A stretch of 35,012 nucleotides of DNA from Bacillota bacterium. GTDB taxonomy: Bacteria; Bacillota; Clostridia; Peptostreptococcales; Anaerovoracaceae. How positions within the stretch are numbered: the stretch's first letter is position 1; every line of letters starts with the position of its first letter. This document shows, piece by piece, positions 15,192 to 22,574 of this stretch. The notes under the pieces were generated by a model. That model made no database searches. It was not told where the DNA came from and was given only the letters and a program-made list of their open reading frames with translations. Made by a program: the position numbers and the translations under genes. The stretch spans positions 1-35,012 of the forward strand of contig JAEDDI010000020.1 of the NCBI GenBank assembly GCA_016293805.1, given 5' to 3'.

Positions 15192-16613
15192 CTAGTCGTG
15201 TTTTACCGATGCCTTTTCTCTCTCGCTGTATGCCTTAAGCTTCCTTGAAATGGTTGACTTGTTAATCCCAAGTCTCTTTGCGGCTTCAGACATACTGCCG
15301 TACTGCTCGATATAGTCCCTTATAATCTCAATTTCATAACTTCTCATCATCTCTTCAAGACTTGCCTTGCGGACATAAAGCTCTGCCACATCATCTATAC
15401 CCTGAGAGATTCCGGATATGCATTTTTCAACCTGAAAACCGCTGATCCTGTTTCCTTCTCCTCCTGCAACAAGTCTTTCAATCATGTTTCGAAGCTCTCT
15501 GACATTTCCCGGCCAGCTGTATTCCACGAGCTCATTTAATGCCTTGCCGGTAAGCTCCTTGGCCAGTCCGTACTTCCTGTTGAATCTCTGCAGAAACATC
15601 CTGGAAAGAGGTATAATATCGTCTCTGCGCTCGCGAAGAGGCGGTATTACAACAGGCAGCACCATAAGTCTGTAGTAAAGATCCTCTCTGAAGTTTCCCT
15701 CGCTTACTTCCTTCTTGAGATTTCTGTTTGTTGCAGCTATGAGCCTTACATCTATTCTCTTGCTGTCAGCTGCACCTATTCTCCTGATTTCACCGTTTTC
15801 AAGGACTCTCAGAAGCTTTGACTGCATCGAAAGGGAAAGCTCTCCTACCTCATCGAGAAACAGCGTGCCGCCGTCGGCCTTTTCAAACATACCCTTCTGC
15901 CCCTCGTGCCTGGCGCCTGTGAAGGCTCCCCTCTCATAACCGAAAAGTTCTGATTCTATGAGGGTTTCAGGTATTGCCGCGCAGTTGACCTTGATAAAAG
16001 GTTTGCCGATTCTCCGGCTTGATTTATATACAAGGTCTGCAACGACTTCCTTGCCTGTCCCTGATTCACCTAAAATAATTACTGTGGCGTCAAGTGCACC
16101 AAGATGCATCGCGGTCTCTTTGACCCTTATCATCTTGTAGCTGTTTGCTATCATGGTTTCGGAATCTTCTTCTGTTCCTATCTGAATATCACGAAGCTGT
16201 TCCTTGAGTCTCTGAGCCGTCTCCTTCTGTTCTCTGAGCGCGTTTTCGAGATGTGCGATATCGCTTATATCCCTCTCCACACTTATAACAAGGTCTATCT
16301 CTCCTTCATATCTCAGAGGGACGCTGTTTACAAGGCACGATCCGCCGTCGCCCATCTCTTCTACGATGGATTCCTCTCTTCCCGATGCAAGAGTCCTGCT
16401 TGATGCAGCCTCCATGATATATCCTATCTCCAAAAGTTCTCCCATCGTCCTTCCGATGACCTGATTTCTCTTAAGGCCTCCCGCCTTAAGGGAGTCGTCG
16501 TTCACCATGAGCACCCTGTCATTGCCGTCGGTTATCCATATTCCCACTCTCATGTTATTGACCAGTTTAAGGATCATATCATAATTCTCTTTCAGAAAAT
16601 CGCTGTATCTCAT
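15192..16613 (-). CDS. Sigma-54-dependent enhancer-binding activator (PAS-AAA+-Fis HTH)
   Basis: This 473-residue protein activates sigma-54 RNA polymerase by ATP hydrolysis. Domains in order: a PAS-type sensory domain (about 15-115), a linker helix likely to form a coiled coil (118-145), the AAA+ central domain (about 155-390) and a Fis-type helix-turn-helix at the C-terminus (SMSEAAKRLGINKSTISRKL, about 443-462). Walker A is GESGTGKE (182-189), the sigma-54 contact loop is GAFTGA (229-234) and Walker B is GTLFLDEV (249-256). There is no receiver domain, so the PAS domain probably senses a ligand directly. It lies between the two operons that carry sigma-54 promoters and matching palindromes, so it is their likely activator. 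Confidence 0.95.
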   Translation of the reverse strand: MRYSDFLKENYDMILKLVNNMRVGIWITDGNDRVLMVNDDSLKAGGLKRNQVIGRTMGELLEIGYIMEAASSRTLASGREESIVEEMGDGGSCLVNSVPLRYEGEIDLVISVERDISDIAHLENALREQKETAQRLKEQLRDIQIGTEEDSETMIANSYKMIRVKETAMHLGALDATVIILGESGTGKEVVADLVYKSSRRIGKPFIKVNCAAIPETLIESELFGYERGAFTGARHEGQKGMFEKADGGTLFLDEVGELSLSMQSKLLRVLENGEIRRIGAADSKRIDVRLIAATNRNLKKEVSEGNFREDLYYRLMVLPVVIPPLRERRDDIIPLSRMFLQRFNRKYGLAKELTGKALNELVEYSWPGNVRELRNMIERLVAGGEGNRISGFQVEKCISGISQGIDDVAELYVRKASLEEMMRSYEIEIIRDYIEQYGSMSEAAKRLGINKSTISRKLKAYSEREKASVKHD

Positions 16614-16644
16614 ATGGACCTCCTTCGTGCTGTGCTTTCTCTAA

Positions 16645-16653
16645 ATTATACCA
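16645..16653 (-). promoter_or_regulatory. Extended -10 promoter of the activator gene
   Basis: TGG-TATAAT on the minus strand stands about 32 bases before the activator ATG, which has GGAGG close by. The -35 position is occupied by the inverted repeat at 16656-16673 and has no good consensus hexamer. Confidence 0.6.
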
Positions 16654-16655
16654 TA

Positions 16656-16673
16656 AATGCGGTTATCCGCATT
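16656..16673. promoter_or_regulatory. Inverted repeat over the -35 region of the activator promoter
   Basis: AATGCGG-TTAT-CCGCATT has perfect 7-bp arms and a 4-base centre, the same 7-4-7 geometry as the palindrome at 15020, but different sequence. Its placement over the -35 region suggests a repressor or autoregulation site. Confidence 0.5.
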
Positions 16674-16682
16674 GTGTCATAC

Positions 16683-16723
16683 AAAAAATACAATAATACA
16701 GAAGCAAAACGCTACTGTATTAT
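16683..16723 (-). terminator. Terminator of the hotdog/aldehyde dehydrogenase operon
   Basis: The perfect 9-bp stem ATAATACAG/CTGTATTAT (16693-16701 and 16715-16723) overlaps the last codons and stop of the 103-residue gene and is followed on the minus strand by TGTATTTTTTG. It separates this operon from the activator gene. Confidence 0.75.
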
Positions 16724-17023
16724 ACCTATAATCTGTTCCCTTTCTTCAAGCAGCTGCCTGATGTACGCAAGGTTGTCGGTCGCTTTGTTTCTGCCAAGAA
16801 CATCAGGTGATGATTCCGCTGCTTTTTCAAGCTGTGCAATGAGGTTTTCTGCAGTTCTCACGCTTCCGCCACCTTTTTCGCACGCTTCAATATATGCCTC
16901 GCATGCATCTATGAGGGGCTGATTCGGTGTTCCTGTGTTTGCACCGCACAGGAAATATGCATCTTTTTTGAATTTCTCGCTTTCTGCGATGGTTCTTACC
17001 ATCTTTAAAATATTCTCTTTCAT
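16712..17023 (-). CDS. Unknown 103-residue helical protein of the sigma-54 regulon
   Basis: Not recognised. The product is soluble and mostly helical, with no signal or membrane segment. Visible points are an early FKKDAYFLCGANTGTP stretch with one cysteine, an acidic middle (LIDACEAYIEACEKGGGS) and a C-terminal helix ending in EEREQIIGIIQ. The ribosome site is weak, and a Met at codon 8 is an alternative start. It is the last gene of the operon with the hotdog protein and the acylating aldehyde dehydrogenase, separated from the latter by a 97-base gap with a GC-rich hairpin. Possible roles are an enzyme subunit or a small chaperone; neither can be shown here. Confidence 0.7.
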   Translation of the reverse strand: MKENILKMVRTIAESEKFKKDAYFLCGANTGTPNQPLIDACEAYIEACEKGGGSVRTAENLIAQLEKAAESSPDVLGRNKATDNLAYIRQLLEEREQIIGIIQ

Positions 17024-17043
17024 AATCTTATTCTGATATATAT

Positions 17044-17072
17044 GCCGGCCGGTGTACGCCTCGCCGGCCGGC
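17044..17072 (-). other. GC-rich intercistronic hairpin
   Basis: GCCGGCCGG and CCGGCCGGC form a perfect 9-bp stem with an 11-base loop, between the aldehyde dehydrogenase and the 103-residue gene. It is followed by ATATATATC and not by a T-tract, so it looks more like an mRNA processing or stability element than a full terminator. Confidence 0.6.
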
Positions 17073-17120
17073 TGTTTAAAAGGAGTTTATGTGTCTTCTA
17101 TGAAGTCTACTGTCTATTTA

Positions 17121-18494
17121 TTATTTATCTTCGTATCCGAATACCTGAGCCGGTGTAGGAACATCGACATCAAGAGGATATGCAATGTGTGATGTGTTTA
17201 TAAAGTGGATATAGTCAACATTGTTTGAGATAATGTTGTTTCCCCATGTTCCGCAGCCTTCTGATACTGACGGTGCAAATCCGTTCTGAGCAGGACCCCA
17301 TGCATATGGTGAAGGCTGATTTACGATTACACGGCTTACAGGAAGTCTTTCACCTGCATAAAGAACGTGGTTATGGTCATTTGTGAAAAGACCTGCTGTG
17401 TGGCCTACGCCGCCGCATTCTTCCATGTTCTGGATTGCCATTGCAACTGCATTTTCAAATGTGTCATATGGCTTTAAGATTACTACAGGTGAAAGGATTT
17501 CTGTGCACAGAATCTCGTTCTTGCCTATTTCATCAACTTTAAGACCGATTACAAGGTTGTCCTTCTTAAATGATACGCCTGCAGCGTCTGCAATCTTCCA
17601 TGCATGCTTTCCTACAAGGCCTGATACAAGTTCTCCGTCTTCACCGAAGATTGTATCTCTGAATACCTGTACAGTCTCTTTGTCTGTGTAAACTGATACA
17701 CCTGCTTCTTCAAGTGCTGCGAATACTTCCTTTTCTTCTTCTTCAGGATAAAGGAATAAGTTGTTTCCGTCGCACAGCATACCGTTGTCACCTGCGATTG
17801 ATTCAACTGACATTGCAGCCATTGAAGGCTTGTCGTATCCTCTGTCAAGAATTACAGGGCAGTTACCAGGGCCTACGCCGTATGCAGGAGTTCCTGATGA
17901 GTATGCAGCCTTTGTAAGTCCCATGCTTCCTGTTGCAACGATAAGGTCAGCTTCTCTCATAAGTTCCTGAGTCTTTTCGATTGATGTAGGATTTACGCAC
18001 TGGATAAGGTCTGCAGGAGCTCCGCATGCCACAAGAGCCTCTCTGATGTATTCACAGCTCTTGAATGATGTATTCTGTGCTCTTGGTGCAGGTGTTACGA
18101 TAGTAGCGTTCTTGCCCTTCATGATCTGCATGAAGTTTCCAAGAGGTGTGATTGTAGGGTTTGTAGCAGGTGTTACCGCACATACAACGCCTACAGGATG
18201 AGCAACTGCAATCATTCCCTTTTCATCAGGCTTTGTATCAAGAAGACCAACTGATTTCTTGTCCTTGAGGTATTCCCACATTACAGCGCCTGTCTCTTCG
18301 TTCTTGAGAACCTTTTCCTCGATATCGCCGAGGCCTGTCTCTTCAACAGCCATTACAGCAAGTTCTCTTGCATGATCGTAAATGATCTTTCCTGCTTCAT
18401 ATACAAGTTTGTCAACCTGTTCCTGAGTGTAGTCTTTAATTGCTTCCTGGGCAGCTCTTGCCTTTTCAATCATTTCTTTAATTGTTTCAGCCAT
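17121..18494 (-). CDS. CoA-acylating aldehyde dehydrogenase (SucD/EutE-type)
   Basis: This 457-residue enzyme most likely oxidises an aldehyde to an acyl-CoA with NAD(P)+ and CoA, or the reverse. The whole chain resembles clostridial succinate semialdehyde and acetaldehyde dehydrogenases of the acylating class: KNATIVTPAPRAQ in the cofactor region, IVATGSMG (185-192), AAYSSGTPAYGVGPGNCPV, and the probable catalytic cysteine C241 in DNGMLCDGNN. GAGHTAG of SucD corresponds to GVGHTAG here, and CGTWGNN near the end is also shared. The start at 18494 follows AAGGAGAAAGAAAA. The aldehyde substrate is unknown; the neighbouring ammonia-lyase-like protein suggests a beta-amino or otherwise beta-substituted aldehyde. 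Confidence 0.92.
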   Translation of the reverse strand: MAETIKEMIEKARAAQEAIKDYTQEQVDKLVYEAGKIIYDHARELAVMAVEETGLGDIEEKVLKNEETGAVMWEYLKDKKSVGLLDTKPDEKGMIAVAHPVGVVCAVTPATNPTITPLGNFMQIMKGKNATIVTPAPRAQNTSFKSCEYIREALVACGAPADLIQCVNPTSIEKTQELMREADLIVATGSMGLTKAAYSSGTPAYGVGPGNCPVILDRGYDKPSMAAMSVESIAGDNGMLCDGNNLFLYPEEEEKEVFAALEEAGVSVYTDKETVQVFRDTIFGEDGELVSGLVGKHAWKIADAAGVSFKKDNLVIGLKVDEIGKNEILCTEILSPVVILKPYDTFENAVAMAIQNMEECGGVGHTAGLFTNDHNHVLYAGERLPVSRVIVNQPSPYAWGPAQNGFAPSVSEGCGTWGNNIISNNVDYIHFINTSHIAYPLDVDVPTPAQVFGYEDK

Positions 18495-18528
18495 TTTTCT
18501 TTCTCCTTCTCTTGATTTATTCTTGTTT

Positions 18529-18966
18529 TTATGCCTGTTTTCTAAGTTCAGGAAGTACGAACACAACGTCTCCCTTTACTGTAAGTACCGGTTCATCAAA
18601 TACAGTTGATCTGTCTGTCTTGATATCATATTCTGAAGTCTTGTACATTTCATATCCGTATACACGGGATGATGTACCTTCCTTGATAAGCCATACTATA
18701 ATCTCAACGCAGTCAAGCATGTGTACAGGATGAAGTATGTTTCCTTCAGTATGGACAAACAGTCCGCCGTCTCCGTTATCTCTGATGTTGGAAAGCTCTG
18801 TGCATGCATCGATGCACTTTTCCATAAGCTTGCAGCCTGAGATCATTTCTCCCGGATAGTGCATGTCTTCACCGTGAATCGACATTTTGAATTTAAGTTC
18901 TGTGACATCTTTGCCCTTTTTCACTTCAGTAAGTGAACCTGTTTTTTCAGGTACTATCTTAGCCAT
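18529..18966 (-). CDS. Hotdog-fold protein resembling beta-aminoacyl-CoA ammonia-lyase (Kal/Acl)
   Basis: The 145-residue product resembles 3-aminobutyryl-CoA ammonia-lyase (Kal, lysine fermentation) and beta-alanyl-CoA ammonia-lyase (Acl, Clostridium propionicum). Shared positions from memory are the HYPG turn (36-39; HYAG/HYTG in the family), SGCKLM, ACTELSNIRDNGDGGLF (54-70; family TEL-IR-DGDEGLF), HPVHMLDCVEI (family APVxxGDFIE) and EGTSSRVYGYE (family GNTSRK-FE). Acl has about the same length. It is the first gene of an operon with an acylating aldehyde dehydrogenase, and follows a strong sigma-54 promoter. It may eliminate ammonia or another leaving group from the acyl-CoA made by that enzyme, or act as a thioesterase-like hotdog enzyme. 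Confidence 0.75.
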   Translation of the reverse strand: MAKIVPEKTGSLTEVKKGKDVTELKFKMSIHGEDMHYPGEMISGCKLMEKCIDACTELSNIRDNGDGGLFVHTEGNILHPVHMLDCVEIIVWLIKEGTSSRVYGYEMYKTSEYDIKTDRSTVFDEPVLTVKGDVVFVLPELRKQA

Positions 18967-19012
18967 TATTGCCTCCTTGTCTTTTGCATCTTTTCATTCA
19001 CGCATATATATT

Positions 19013-19028
19013 TGCAAAAGCCGTGCCA
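19013..19028 (-). promoter_or_regulatory. Sigma-54 (-24/-12) promoter of the hotdog/aldehyde dehydrogenase operon
   Basis: TGGCACGGCTTTTGCA on the minus strand matches the consensus TGGCACG-N4-TTGCA at all fixed positions. It is about 46 bases before the ATG at 18966, which has AAGGAGG upstream. Confidence 0.93.
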
Positions 19029-19069
19029 ACACGATTTCCCCTTAAAACAGGCATTTTTTCAATATCCTG

Positions 19070-19087
19070 TGTTGCGAATATGCAACA
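19070..19087. promoter_or_regulatory. Proximal enhancer palindrome for the hotdog/aldehyde dehydrogenase promoter
   Basis: TGTTGC-GAATAT-GCAACA is a perfect 6-bp inverted repeat with the GTTGC-N6-GCAAC core. It begins 42 bases upstream of the -24 element, almost the same spacing as at the symporter promoter. Confidence 0.8.
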
Positions 19088-19144
19088 GCTAATCTGTAAT
19101 GTGCCTCAAAATCACATTACTTCAAGGTTTCTGTTATGCATCTT

Positions 19145-19162
19145 TGTTGCATGTGTGCAACC
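19145..19162. promoter_or_regulatory. Distal enhancer palindrome for the hotdog/aldehyde dehydrogenase promoter
   Basis: TGTTGC-ATGTGT-GCAACC contains the perfect GTTGC-N6-GCAAC core, 75 bases upstream of the proximal copy. Confidence 0.75.
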
Positions 19163-19465
19163 AGGTTTTCTTCCTTCTTACGCTGAAGGATAACGATGGC
19201 TTTTATTCGTATTTCAGATGGTCATGGTTCTTTTATTCATCAGGCTTTGCAGCTGTAATTGCCACATCATATCTTGATTTTCAGTATCTTCTTGTGCTTA
19301 AGGCAGTGTTTGATATGATTTCGCTTCTGACTTTCCTGTTTGCGATATATCACCTGTTTCATGTACAAATTCCGAACAGATGGGTCAAGTGGACAGTATT
19401 TACAGCGCTGTGGGTTGCCATTGCAACATATCTAAGACTTGATATCTTATACCATGAAAACACCC

Positions 19466-19496
19466 AAAAGACCGGATCATCTGAATCCGGTCTTTT
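19466..19496. terminator. Hairpin terminator, possibly bidirectional
   Basis: AAAAGACCGGAT pairs perfectly with ATCCGGTCTTTT over 12 positions with a 7-base loop. A T-run at the end of the arm is present on either strand. It probably belonged to the decayed plus-strand gene. Confidence 0.7.
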
Positions 19497-19537
19497 AGTT
19501 CATTTAAACGGTATATTCAATTATTTCCATCCAGGCA

Positions 19538-19567
19538 TAAAAAAGCGAAGCCTCGCCGGGCTTCGCT
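19538..19567 (-). terminator. Terminator of the choice-of-anchor I protein gene
   Basis: The 9-bp stem AGCGAAGCC/GGCTTCGCT with a 6-base loop is followed on the minus strand by six or more T residues and lies 12 bases after the stop at 19579. Confidence 0.85.
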
Positions 19568-19578
19568 GATATACGGAA

Positions 19579-22437
19579 TCAGTGAGCAGAAACAGTTACT
19601 GTTCTGGACCATCCGGTATAGTATTTCTGACCGTCTATCACTCTGACACCACGAATCCTGTATGAATACTTTGTTCCCTTCTTAAGGCTTCTTGTATTCC
19701 TGTAAATCTTTGTCATTCCGCCCTTTTCTGTTGTAAAGAATGCAGTCGTTCTGAAGTGTTTAGCATCTCCCTTTGAACGGAATACTTCATAATAGTCTAC
19801 CTTGTAGCTTGATGACTTCTTGTATACTATCCTTACATACCCCTTGCCGGAAGTTACTTTGCTGACACTGATTTTAGTATTTTCAACACCATTTACTATT
19901 CTTTCTTCATTCGCAGTCAGTATCATGTCAACTGCTTCTTTCGCGGATTTAAGTGCTGCAGAAATGGCACCGCTGTCTTCTGCTTCTTTTATTGCAGCGA
20001 TTCCGTCAGCTACTGCCTTTTCAACTGCCGCTTTTCCTTCTTCACTGTACTGCGAAAGATCCGCATAGCTGTTAAGCTCAGCTTCAGCTTCATTTCTTTC
20101 TGTCTTGTACTTATCAGCAGGAGCTGATGCTGACGGTGTATATGTATTCTTTTTTGCGGTAAGCTTTATTGCGCTTACTGTTCCTGAAACCTCGTTTGCA
20201 GCAAGAAGTATTCCCTGGCTGCTTCCTGTGCCTGCGAATGCAAGTCCTTCCGGTGATACGTCGTCTTTAACTTTTTCAGAGAAGTCTCTGCAGTTGATAT
20301 AGTTTACGAATTTACTGTTTGAAGGATCTGTCACATCGTAGATCATGATACCGCCGATTCTCTCAAGTGCAATAAATGCATATACCTTTCCGTCGATGAC
20401 TCCTGTTGTCACACTTTCAGGTTCAGGACCTTTCTTGCCTGATCTGTCATCAATTATATTATCATCATTTGAACAGTTGAAGTATGAAGGCAGATATTCA
20501 GCTGTCTTTGCCTCAAAGTCACTTCCACTGTCATATACTTCTGAAAGTCCACCCGATGTCACTTCAAACACTGTGAAGCTTCTTCCTCCAAACAGGTAGT
20601 TTGTATCATCTTCAAGTCCATCATAGTCAGACTTGTCAAACAGAACAACTTTCTTGCCGCTTGCTGCTATATTCTTATCCTCTTTTTCGTTTAAGTATTC
20701 TCCCCACTCTCTGCTGTCCCCTTCGTTTGCAGTCACGATATATGTTTTTCCGTCTTTTTCATATGCACAGATTCCATCCGGCATGCGTATTCCCTTAAGG
20801 TTACTGTATGTTAAAGGATTGTATGCCCCGTCACCCTTATCGATGTCTACAGGAATGCTGCTGTAATCTTCAAAGCCTGCGCTGTATATTCCTGTGAAAG
20901 TATTTGTTCCAAGGTCAAGTACAGCTATTGCGTTTGCTTCCTGAAGTGATACATATGCAGTGTTTCCTGATACAGCTATGTATTCAGGCTCAAAATCAGC
21001 TGATGGCATGCTGTTTTTCTTTAAAACTATTCCATTATCTGCAAGTTCATCCCTGCTTGCGTCAAAGCTTTCAAAGCCTACTGTTGTCTGGGAGCTTAAA
21101 TCTGCAGGAATTACTGTCACACTGCCTGCAGGATCAGCTGTTCCCTCCCCGTAGCCGTTTCTTGGCTCACCTTCGTTTGCCGAAAGAATTCTTCCTGTTT
21201 CGTCAAAAGTTACCATATCAGGCTGAACACCTGCAATGAACATTTTCTCGAATTCAAGCGAACCGTCTTCTCCGCATGTGAATACTGCAATATATCCCGC
21301 TTTGCTGTAGTCTGCGTCCTGAAGAGCCACTGCAGCTTTACTTCCGTCAGGTGATACAGCAACCGATGTTGCATCGCCATATGTGAAACCTGTCGCTTTT
21401 CCTTCTGCAAGAGCTCTGATATTTATCTCAGTCCCTTCAATATCTGCAACGCCGTTTACGCTTCCCAGTCCTTCAAGTGAGATTAAATCGAGCGTACCTT
21501 TAACACCGTTGATGATATATGCGCAGTTTCTCGCACTGTTATATGCAGCGATTTCAGCAGATCCTCCGTCCTCGTTCATCGCCCCCGCATTATATCTTCC
21601 AATCAGCTGAGCCTTAAGCGCTGCTGTATCATTTTCAAATCCTTCATACACTGTATCTGTAGTTGAAACAGGTGTATATGACGGTGTCACTGCTTCTCCG
21701 CTTCCGCCTTCTCCTTCACCTTCTCCTGATTCATTATATACAGAAGGTGTCCAGTCGCCGTCTGACATGGCTTTCGGGCTGTAGTGCGCAAGGAAAGCTG
21801 TGTCCTCTGCTTTTCCTTTGTATTCTATAACCTCAAATCCATCTGCGAATGCATTTCCTGAAACATTTCTGTAGATTGCCTTCTGCTTGGAGATTCCATA
21901 ATCAGTAATTATCCCTTCGCTTGCATTCTCATTTACAGAAACAGTGTCAAGCACTGTACCGTCCTTTTTTAAAGTTATAGTGTACTGTTCATTATCGATA
22001 TATCTGTCTGCCCATTCCTGGTCGGATTTTTCCACTGTAAACACCGGAGATTCTCCCTCTTTATAATTCTCCGCTGCACATCTTATGAGATATGAAGTGT
22101 GCGCAGGAAGGGATACATTATTAAGTTTAAGTGTTTTAATCTCAGGCTCACTTGCCCCTACAGGAAGCGTAGATCCAAGATGTGTCTTTTCTGCTGTCTG
22201 CGCTCTTGCAGAAGAATACTCTATTGTAACTCCTTCAAGTTCTACGGCAGTATCGCTTGTGTTATACAGCTCAATAAAACTGTGATCTGCCGCACTGTCT
22301 CCTTTACCTCCTGCACCGTAAACCTGACATATTATGAGACCTGATGCCGGTTCTGCAAATGCCGCTGTTGCTGTAATGCATGTTGTAAGCAGCATGCATA
22401 TGCAAAGCCATATACTTAATACTCTCTTTGTTTTCAT
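19579..22437 (-). CDS. Secreted choice-of-anchor I family protein with lamin-tail and Fn3-like domains
   Basis: A 952-residue exported protein. Residues 1-29 are a signal peptide ending in ATAAFA. A lamin-tail-like domain follows (about 32-185; IICQVYGAGGKGDSAADHSF and FIELYNTSDTAVELEGV). After an acidic Gly/Glu linker (GEGEGGSGEA, near 240) comes a long beta-propeller region of the choice-of-anchor I type (about 265-765), with TANEGDSREWGEYL and SPEGLAFAG as landmarks. A helical spacer and a fibronectin III-like domain close the protein (about 860-952, SYRIRGVRVIDGQKYYTGWS). The same C-terminal domain ends the surface protein at 32092. No LPXTG or membrane anchor is seen. Function is unclear; related propellers include phosphatase-like and esterase-like proteins. 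Confidence 0.88.
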   Translation of the reverse strand: MKTKRVLSIWLCICMLLTTCITATAAFAEPASGLIICQVYGAGGKGDSAADHSFIELYNTSDTAVELEGVTIEYSSARAQTAEKTHLGSTLPVGASEPEIKTLKLNNVSLPAHTSYLIRCAAENYKEGESPVFTVEKSDQEWADRYIDNEQYTITLKKDGTVLDTVSVNENASEGIITDYGISKQKAIYRNVSGNAFADGFEVIEYKGKAEDTAFLAHYSPKAMSDGDWTPSVYNESGEGEGEGGSGEAVTPSYTPVSTTDTVYEGFENDTAALKAQLIGRYNAGAMNEDGGSAEIAAYNSARNCAYIINGVKGTLDLISLEGLGSVNGVADIEGTEINIRALAEGKATGFTYGDATSVAVSPDGSKAAVALQDADYSKAGYIAVFTCGEDGSLEFEKMFIAGVQPDMVTFDETGRILSANEGEPRNGYGEGTADPAGSVTVIPADLSSQTTVGFESFDASRDELADNGIVLKKNSMPSADFEPEYIAVSGNTAYVSLQEANAIAVLDLGTNTFTGIYSAGFEDYSSIPVDIDKGDGAYNPLTYSNLKGIRMPDGICAYEKDGKTYIVTANEGDSREWGEYLNEKEDKNIAASGKKVVLFDKSDYDGLEDDTNYLFGGRSFTVFEVTSGGLSEVYDSGSDFEAKTAEYLPSYFNCSNDDNIIDDRSGKKGPEPESVTTGVIDGKVYAFIALERIGGIMIYDVTDPSNSKFVNYINCRDFSEKVKDDVSPEGLAFAGTGSSQGILLAANEVSGTVSAIKLTAKKNTYTPSASAPADKYKTERNEAEAELNSYADLSQYSEEGKAAVEKAVADGIAAIKEAEDSGAISAALKSAKEAVDMILTANEERIVNGVENTKISVSKVTSGKGYVRIVYKKSSSYKVDYYEVFRSKGDAKHFRTTAFFTTEKGGMTKIYRNTRSLKKGTKYSYRIRGVRVIDGQKYYTGWSRTVTVSAH

Positions 22438-22539
22438 TCCTTTCTCCTTGTCCTTTCTTATTACGTCTTCTTAAAGTATATAGCTTCGCATTTTTTTAAT
22501 CCGCCATGATTTGGTAAGGCTTTTTATATTTTTTTGTAA

Positions 22540-22565
22540 AGGCGGACTGGAATCCCAGACCGCCT
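22540..22565 (-). terminator. Hairpin after the HD-domain gene
   Basis: AGGCGG-x-CTGG pairs with CCAG-x-CCGCCT with one mismatch and a short loop, 10 bases after the stop at 22575. The following minus-strand bases are TTTACAAAAAAA, so termination may be weak. Confidence 0.5.
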
Positions 22566-22574
22566 AAATAGTAA

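Larger units (their letters stand above)
19099..19569 (+). pseudogene. Possible relic of a multi-helix membrane sensor protein
   Basis: A plus-strand reading frame of up to 156 codons encodes three hydrophobic helices between about 19200 and 19440 (FYSSGFAAVIATSYLDF, LVLKAVFDMISLLTFLFAIY, WVKWTVFTALWVAIATYLRL). The pattern, including RWSWFFYSSG and IYHLFHV, recalls the N-terminal membrane region of clostridial signalling proteins, but there is no cytoplasmic domain. The frame starts inside the sigma-54 control region and runs on through two terminator hairpins, and no good ribosome site is seen. A decayed fragment of a larger gene is the best guess; a small membrane protein from an internal start is the alternative. 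Confidence 0.3.

Noticed and set aside
17044..17072. GC-rich hairpin as a full intrinsic terminator of the aldehyde dehydrogenase gene
   Set aside because: There is no T-tract after it, and a better terminator follows the next gene at 16683-16723.
17121..18494. Aldehyde dehydrogenase as an ethanolamine or propanediol microcompartment enzyme (EutE/PduP)
   Set aside because: No shell proteins, diol dehydratase or ethanolamine lyase genes are nearby, and no encapsulation peptide is evident at the N-terminus.
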